In this document: in pieces, positions 7,028-9,225 of the stretch
Position numbering within the stretch: the first letter of the stretch is position 1
Layout of the letters: each line of letters opens with the position of its first letter
Assembly (NCBI GenBank): GCA_902805755.1
Contig: CADCUA010000230.1
Coordinates: 1-9,225 of the forward strand
Direction: 5' to 3'
DNA from: an uncultured Lysobacter sp.
GTDB lineage: Bacteria; Pseudomonadota; Gammaproteobacteria; Xanthomonadales; Xanthomonadaceae
Length of the DNA: 9,225 nt
Notes under the pieces: model-generated
Told to the model about the DNA's origin: nothing
The model's database searches: none
Seen by the model: only the letters and a program-made list of their open reading frames with translations
Position numbers and translations under genes: made by a program

Positions 7028-8107
7028 TCAGTCGCCCATCTGCTTCTGCAGGTGCTCCCAACGCTCCTGCGCATCGATCGTGCGCTCGGCGGTGAGGCGC
7101 GCCTCGAGGCGGTCAAGACCGATTTCCTCGCCGGTGTCGGCGCAGTAACCGTAGTCACCGGCATCCATGCGCTTGAGCGTGCTGTCGATCTTGCTGATCA
7201 GCTTGCGGTAGCGGTCACGGGTACGAAGCTCCAGCGAGTTCTCGGTCTCGCGGGTCGCGCGCTCGGCCTCGTCGCCGACGTCGCGGACTTCGTCCTTGAG
7301 GTTCTCGATCGTCTGCTTGGACTCCTCGACCAGGTCCGTGCGCCACTGCAGCAGGCGCTGGCGGAAGTACTCGAGCTGCAGCGGATTCATGTACTCCTCG
7401 TCATGCGAGGGGCGGTAGCCCTCCGGCACGATCGGTCGGCCGGTGCCCTTCTCGGTCTCGTAGGGCACGACCTTGAGCTTGCGCTTGGGCGCGTCCTGCG
7501 GCTTGGCGGTGACTGCGACCGCGACCTTTCCCACAGGACGCGCGGCTGCAGCGACGGCCGTGGCCGTGGCCGCTTTTGCCGGCGCGGCCGGCTTCTTGTT
7601 CGTCATAGCTTGTTCCTGGGCCTTGGGCGGCGTCGCGACGGGCGCGGTGGTAGCCGCCGCTTGCTTCGTTGCTGCCGCAGGGGCGGCAGTCTTCGCAGCG
7701 GGTGGTTTGGATGCAGCGACGGCCGGAGCCTTCGCCGCGGCTTTGCCCGGTTGCGCCGCGCTCTTCGCGGGTGCAGCCGGAGCAGCGGTTTTTACAGGCG
7801 CCTTGGTGGCGGGCGCGGGACGGGCATTCGCCACGGATCTGGCCTGGGCGGCCGGTGGCTGCTTCTTTCCCGCTGCCGGCTTGCCCGCAGGCGCCTTTAC
7901 AGCTGATTTCTTCGCGACCGCCGGTGCGCGGCCTGCCGCTTTCTTTGCCGGGGCCTTCGCCGCAGCCGTCTTGGCTGCCGGCTTCTTGCTTGCCGGCTCT
8001 TTCGCGACCGCCGTCCTGGCACTGGTCTTCTTCGCAGCCGCCTTTTTGGCGGGAGCGACCTTCTTGACCGTTTTGGCGGTCTTCTTCGCGGTTTTTTTCG
8101 CTGCCAC
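7028..8107 (-). CDS. dksA: RNA polymerase-binding transcription factor DksA with long A/K/P-rich N-terminal tail
   Basis: DksA binds the RNA polymerase secondary channel and, with ppGpp, retunes rRNA and amino-acid promoters. The GTG at 8107 gives 359 residues, against 151 in E. coli. Residues 1-205 are a disordered A/K/P-rich tail; 236-359 are the DksA core, starting EEYMNPLQLEYFRQRLLQW. The coiled-coil tip DVGDEA (276-281) keeps the DxxDxA motif needed for activity. The zinc finger is degenerate: C322 remains, but the other three ligand positions are T325, T343 and A346, as in the one-cysteine, zinc-independent DksA type. The start is supported by AAGGA at 8118-8122 (10 nt spacing) and a good promoter just upstream; the frame stays open to 8638, but that lies beyond the promoter. 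A second ATG (residue 168) has an even better ribosome binding site. Confidence 0.92.
   Translation of the reverse strand: MAAKKTAKKTAKTVKKVAPAKKAAAKKTSARTAVAKEPASKKPAAKTAAAKAPAKKAAGRAPAVAKKSAVKAPAGKPAAGKKQPPAAQARSVANARPAPATKAPVKTAAPAAPAKSAAQPGKAAAKAPAVAASKPPAAKTAAPAAATKQAAATTAPVATPPKAQEQAMTNKKPAAPAKAATATAVAAAARPVGKVAVAVTAKPQDAPKRKLKVVPYETEKGTGRPIVPEGYRPSHDEEYMNPLQLEYFRQRLLQWRTDLVEESKQTIENLKDEVRDVGDEAERATRETENSLELRTRDRYRKLISKIDSTLKRMDAGDYGYCADTGEEIGLDRLEARLTAERTIDAQERWEHLQKQMGD
7493..8107 (-). repeat. Low-complexity A/K/P coding repeat (DksA tail)
   Basis: Encodes residues 1-205 of DksA: degenerate AAKK, KKPAAK, KAPA and PAKK units, lysine-dense in the first 80 residues and more A/P/T-rich afterwards. 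The composition resembles the C-terminal tail of histone H1 and Pseudomonas AlgP, implying an unstructured, nucleic-acid-binding tail. Such tracts vary in length by slippage and recombination. The antisense strand reads as an Ala-rich pseudo-membrane protein, which is an artefact. Confidence 0.75.
7604..7617 (-). promoter_or_regulatory. Internal ribosome binding site and ATG within dksA
   Basis: AGGAA (7617-7613) is 6 nt ahead of ATG (7606-7604), in frame. Initiation here would yield a 192-residue DksA beginning MTNKKPAAPAKA, lacking the lysine-dense part of the tail. This site matches the Shine-Dalgarno better than the GTG start at 8107. Either it is the true start, or two isoforms are made, or it is fortuitous. 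Confidence 0.45.
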
Positions 8108-8150
8108 GGGCGGCTTGTCCTTCTGTTCCCTAGTATCGGGAAAGCGCGCT

Positions 8151-8179
8151 GTTATACCGTGCCCGGCCATATGCAGCAA
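8151..8179 (-). promoter_or_regulatory. dksA promoter
   Basis: Minus strand TTGCTG (8179-8174), 17 nt spacer, TATAAC (8156-8151, 5/6 to consensus). The transcript would start near 8144, giving a leader of about 37 nt to the GTG at 8107. The bases after the -10 are GC-rich (AGCGCGC), the kind of discriminator that makes a promoter sensitive to ppGpp/DksA, so autoregulation is conceivable. Confidence 0.68.
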
Positions 8180-8440
8180 CCGCGCCACATCGCACTTTCT
8201 GCTACCCGTCGAGAACGTTGCCCGCATCCGACAGCGGCCGCTTGCGACTTGCAGACGCATCGATCCCGACAGGCCAACTCGCGAACGTGATGCGCTGATG
8301 ATCTCGGCACAATCCAAAGACCGCGGCGTCCGCGTGCGACAGTCATGCAGCCGACCTGCGCATTCCACCCTGCACCACTGCGGGTTAACCGTAACTGGTG
8401 CAAGCTGCACGCCATAATGGGTTCGTAGCATCAAGACGCC
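8180..8440. other. Divergent dksA-yidD intergenic region
   Basis: No gene is supported here. The only structures I see are an inverted repeat TGCACC (8371-8376)/GGTGCA (8397-8402) with a 20-nt spacer, a small overlapping hairpin GTGCA-agc-TGCAC (8399-8411), and a -10-like box before yidD. 8180-8370 shows no recognisable signal. Confidence 0.5.
8413..8418 (+). promoter_or_regulatory. Possible -10 element for yidD
   Basis: CATAAT (5/6) sits 22 nt before the yidD GTG, directly after the TGCACC/GGTGCA inverted repeat. No acceptable -35 is found at 16-18 nt, so an activator or a weak promoter would have to be assumed. Confidence 0.3.
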
Positions 8441-8689
8441 GTGATCGACCGTTTCCTCATTGCTGCCTTGCGTGGATACAAGCGCTGGATCAGTCCGCTG
8501 CTCGGGCCGCGCTGCCGCTTTCATCCCTCGTGTTCGGAATATGCGATGCAGGCGATTGGTCGTCACGGCGCCGCGCGCGGCAGTTGGCTGACGACGCGTC
8601 GACTGCTGCGATGCCATCCGCTGCATCCCGGCGGACACGATCCGGTGCCACCGGCACGGCCCTTCAACGGTTCGAAAGGAAACAAGTGA
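8441..8689 (+). CDS. yidD: YidD, membrane protein insertion efficiency factor
   Basis: Small membrane-associated protein that helps YidC-dependent insertion of inner-membrane proteins. 82 residues, typical length. The family signature is nearly complete: [20 protein letters not shown] (11-30), CSEYAMQAI (31-39), HG (42-43) and [18 protein letters not shown] (53-70), with the conserved cysteines C25, C31 and C58. The amphipathic N-terminus is [15 protein letters not shown]. The GTG start is chosen because it gives this standard N-terminus; the Shine-Dalgarno is weak. It usually sits between rnpA and yidC next to rpmH; here it is with dihydroorotase instead, whose ATG overlaps the yidD stop by one base, so the two are co-translated. 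Confidence 0.95.
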   Translation: MIDRFLIAALRGYKRWISPLLGPRCRFHPSCSEYAMQAIGRHGAARGSWLTTRRLLRCHPLHPGGHDPVPPARPFNGSKGNK

Positions 8690-9225
8690 TGTCCTCGACG
8701 CTTATCGTCAATGCACGTCTGGTCAATGAAGGTCGCGAGTTCGAAGGCGACCTGCGCATCGAAGGCGATCGCATCGCGCAGATCGGCACCGGCCTGTCGG
8801 CACGCGCGGCGGACACCGTCGTGGACGCGCGTGGTCGGCGGTTGCTGCCGGGCATGATCGATGACCAGGTCCACTTCCGTGAGCCCGGGCTCGAACACAA
8901 GGCGGACATGGCGACCGAATCGGCCGCCGCCGTCGCGGGCGGGCTGACCAGTTTCATGGACATGCCGAACACTTCGCCGCCAACGCTCGACCGCGACGCA
9001 CTCGAGGACAAGTACACGCGCGCGGCAGGCCGTGCCTGGGGCAATTACGGCTTCTACATGGGCGCGAGCAACGACAACCTCGAAGCGATACGCCGGATCG
9101 ACCCGCGCGAAACGCCGGGAGTGAAGGTATTCATGGGCGCTTCGACCGGCAACATGCTCGTGGACGACCCCGAAACGCTGGACCATATCTTCCGCGACGT
9201 GCCGACGCCGATCATCACGCACTGC
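8689..9225 (+). CDS. pyrC: Dihydroorotase, N-terminal 179 residues, cut by window edge
   Basis: Zinc amidohydrolase closing carbamoyl aspartate to dihydroorotate in pyrimidine synthesis. The frame stays open to the right edge. The metal-site motif reads IDDQVHFREPG (57-67): H62 and R64 are present, but the first His of the usual HxH is Q60. I recall the same DDQVHFREPG form in dihydroorotases of Bacteroidetes such as Porphyromonas, so this looks like a subfamily trait rather than damage. MPNT (92-95) and GVKVFMGASTGNMLVD (144-159) follow, K146 being the expected carboxylated lysine; H178 of ITHC is the next metal ligand. Start ATG overlaps the yidD stop (TGATG) and has AAAGGA at 8675-8680, 8 nt upstream. 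Allantoinase or hydantoinase is the alternative, less likely given the GASTGNMLVD block. Confidence 0.9.
   Translation, partial: MSSTLIVNARLVNEGREFEGDLRIEGDRIAQIGTGLSARAADTVVDARGRRLLPGMIDDQVHFREPGLEHKADMATESAAAVAGGLTSFMDMPNTSPPTLDRDALEDKYTRAAGRAWGNYGFYMGASNDNLEAIRRIDPRETPGVKVFMGASTGNMLVDDPETLDHIFRDVPTPIITHC

Noticed and set aside
7473..8417. 314-codon plus-strand frame resembling an Ala-rich membrane protein
   Set aside because: It is the antisense of the A/K/P repeat of DksA; Lys codons read backwards give Phe/Leu and mimic hydrophobic segments.
8108..8638. Upstream extension of the dksA frame to 8638
   Set aside because: It would cross the dksA promoter and lie antisense to yidD. The translated segment has mixed composition unlike the A/K/P tail.
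8563..9222. 219-codon minus-strand frame over yidD/pyrC
   Set aside because: It overlaps two recognisable plus-strand genes and has no domain or ribosome binding site.
1..9225. CRISPR, insertion sequence, prophage, tRNA or toxin-antitoxin content
   Set aside because: No regularly spaced repeats, transposase motifs, terminal inverted repeats, cloverleaf-like sequence or small paired genes were seen. All clear genes are housekeeping or ordinary accessory types.

Overview
The window is a GC-rich stretch of ordinary chromosome from a gammaproteobacterium, most likely of the Xanthomonadaceae/Lysobacteraceae (Xanthomonas, Lysobacter, Luteimonas or a relative). The strongest taxonomic clue is the acetylated arginine pathway. 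The transcarbamylase carries the fingerprint of Xanthomonas N-acetylornithine carbamoyltransferase and sits with argG and an argE-type deacetylase. The A/K/P-tailed DksA and the Gln-containing dihydroorotase also fit. I see no mobile element, CRISPR array, prophage, tRNA or rRNA.

Layout. (1) Positions 1-2865, minus strand: argF' -> argG -> argE' (running off the left edge), a tight operon with gaps of 38 and 30 nt. It would convert N-acetylornithine + carbamoyl phosphate to N-acetylcitrulline (ArgF'), deacetylate that to citrulline (ArgE'), and join citrulline to aspartate (ArgG). (2) Positions 2866-3167: a structured leader upstream of argF' with a clear intrinsic terminator, a short reading frame with an R-A-R-R run, and mutually exclusive hairpins. 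I read it as a candidate arginine attenuator. (3) Positions 3168-3614, minus: a small exported protein resembling the 17-kDa/glycine-zipper family but lacking the zipper. (4) Positions 3737-6879, plus: cysS, then sufE and an MFS exporter overlapping in a TTGA junction. (5) Positions 7028-8107, minus: dksA, with a long histone-H1-like A/K/P tail, a good promoter and its own terminator. (6) Positions 8441-9225, plus: yidD and dihydroorotase (running off the right edge), overlapping by one base.

Two coding regions run off the window edges and were translated by hand: argE' (1-535, minus) and pyrC (8689-9225, plus). Most genes are housekeeping. The points that deserve a second look are the putative ribosome-mediated attenuator upstream of argF', the tailed one-cysteine DksA with a strong second internal start, and the zipper-less secreted protein. 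I do not see a convincing undescribed multi-gene system.
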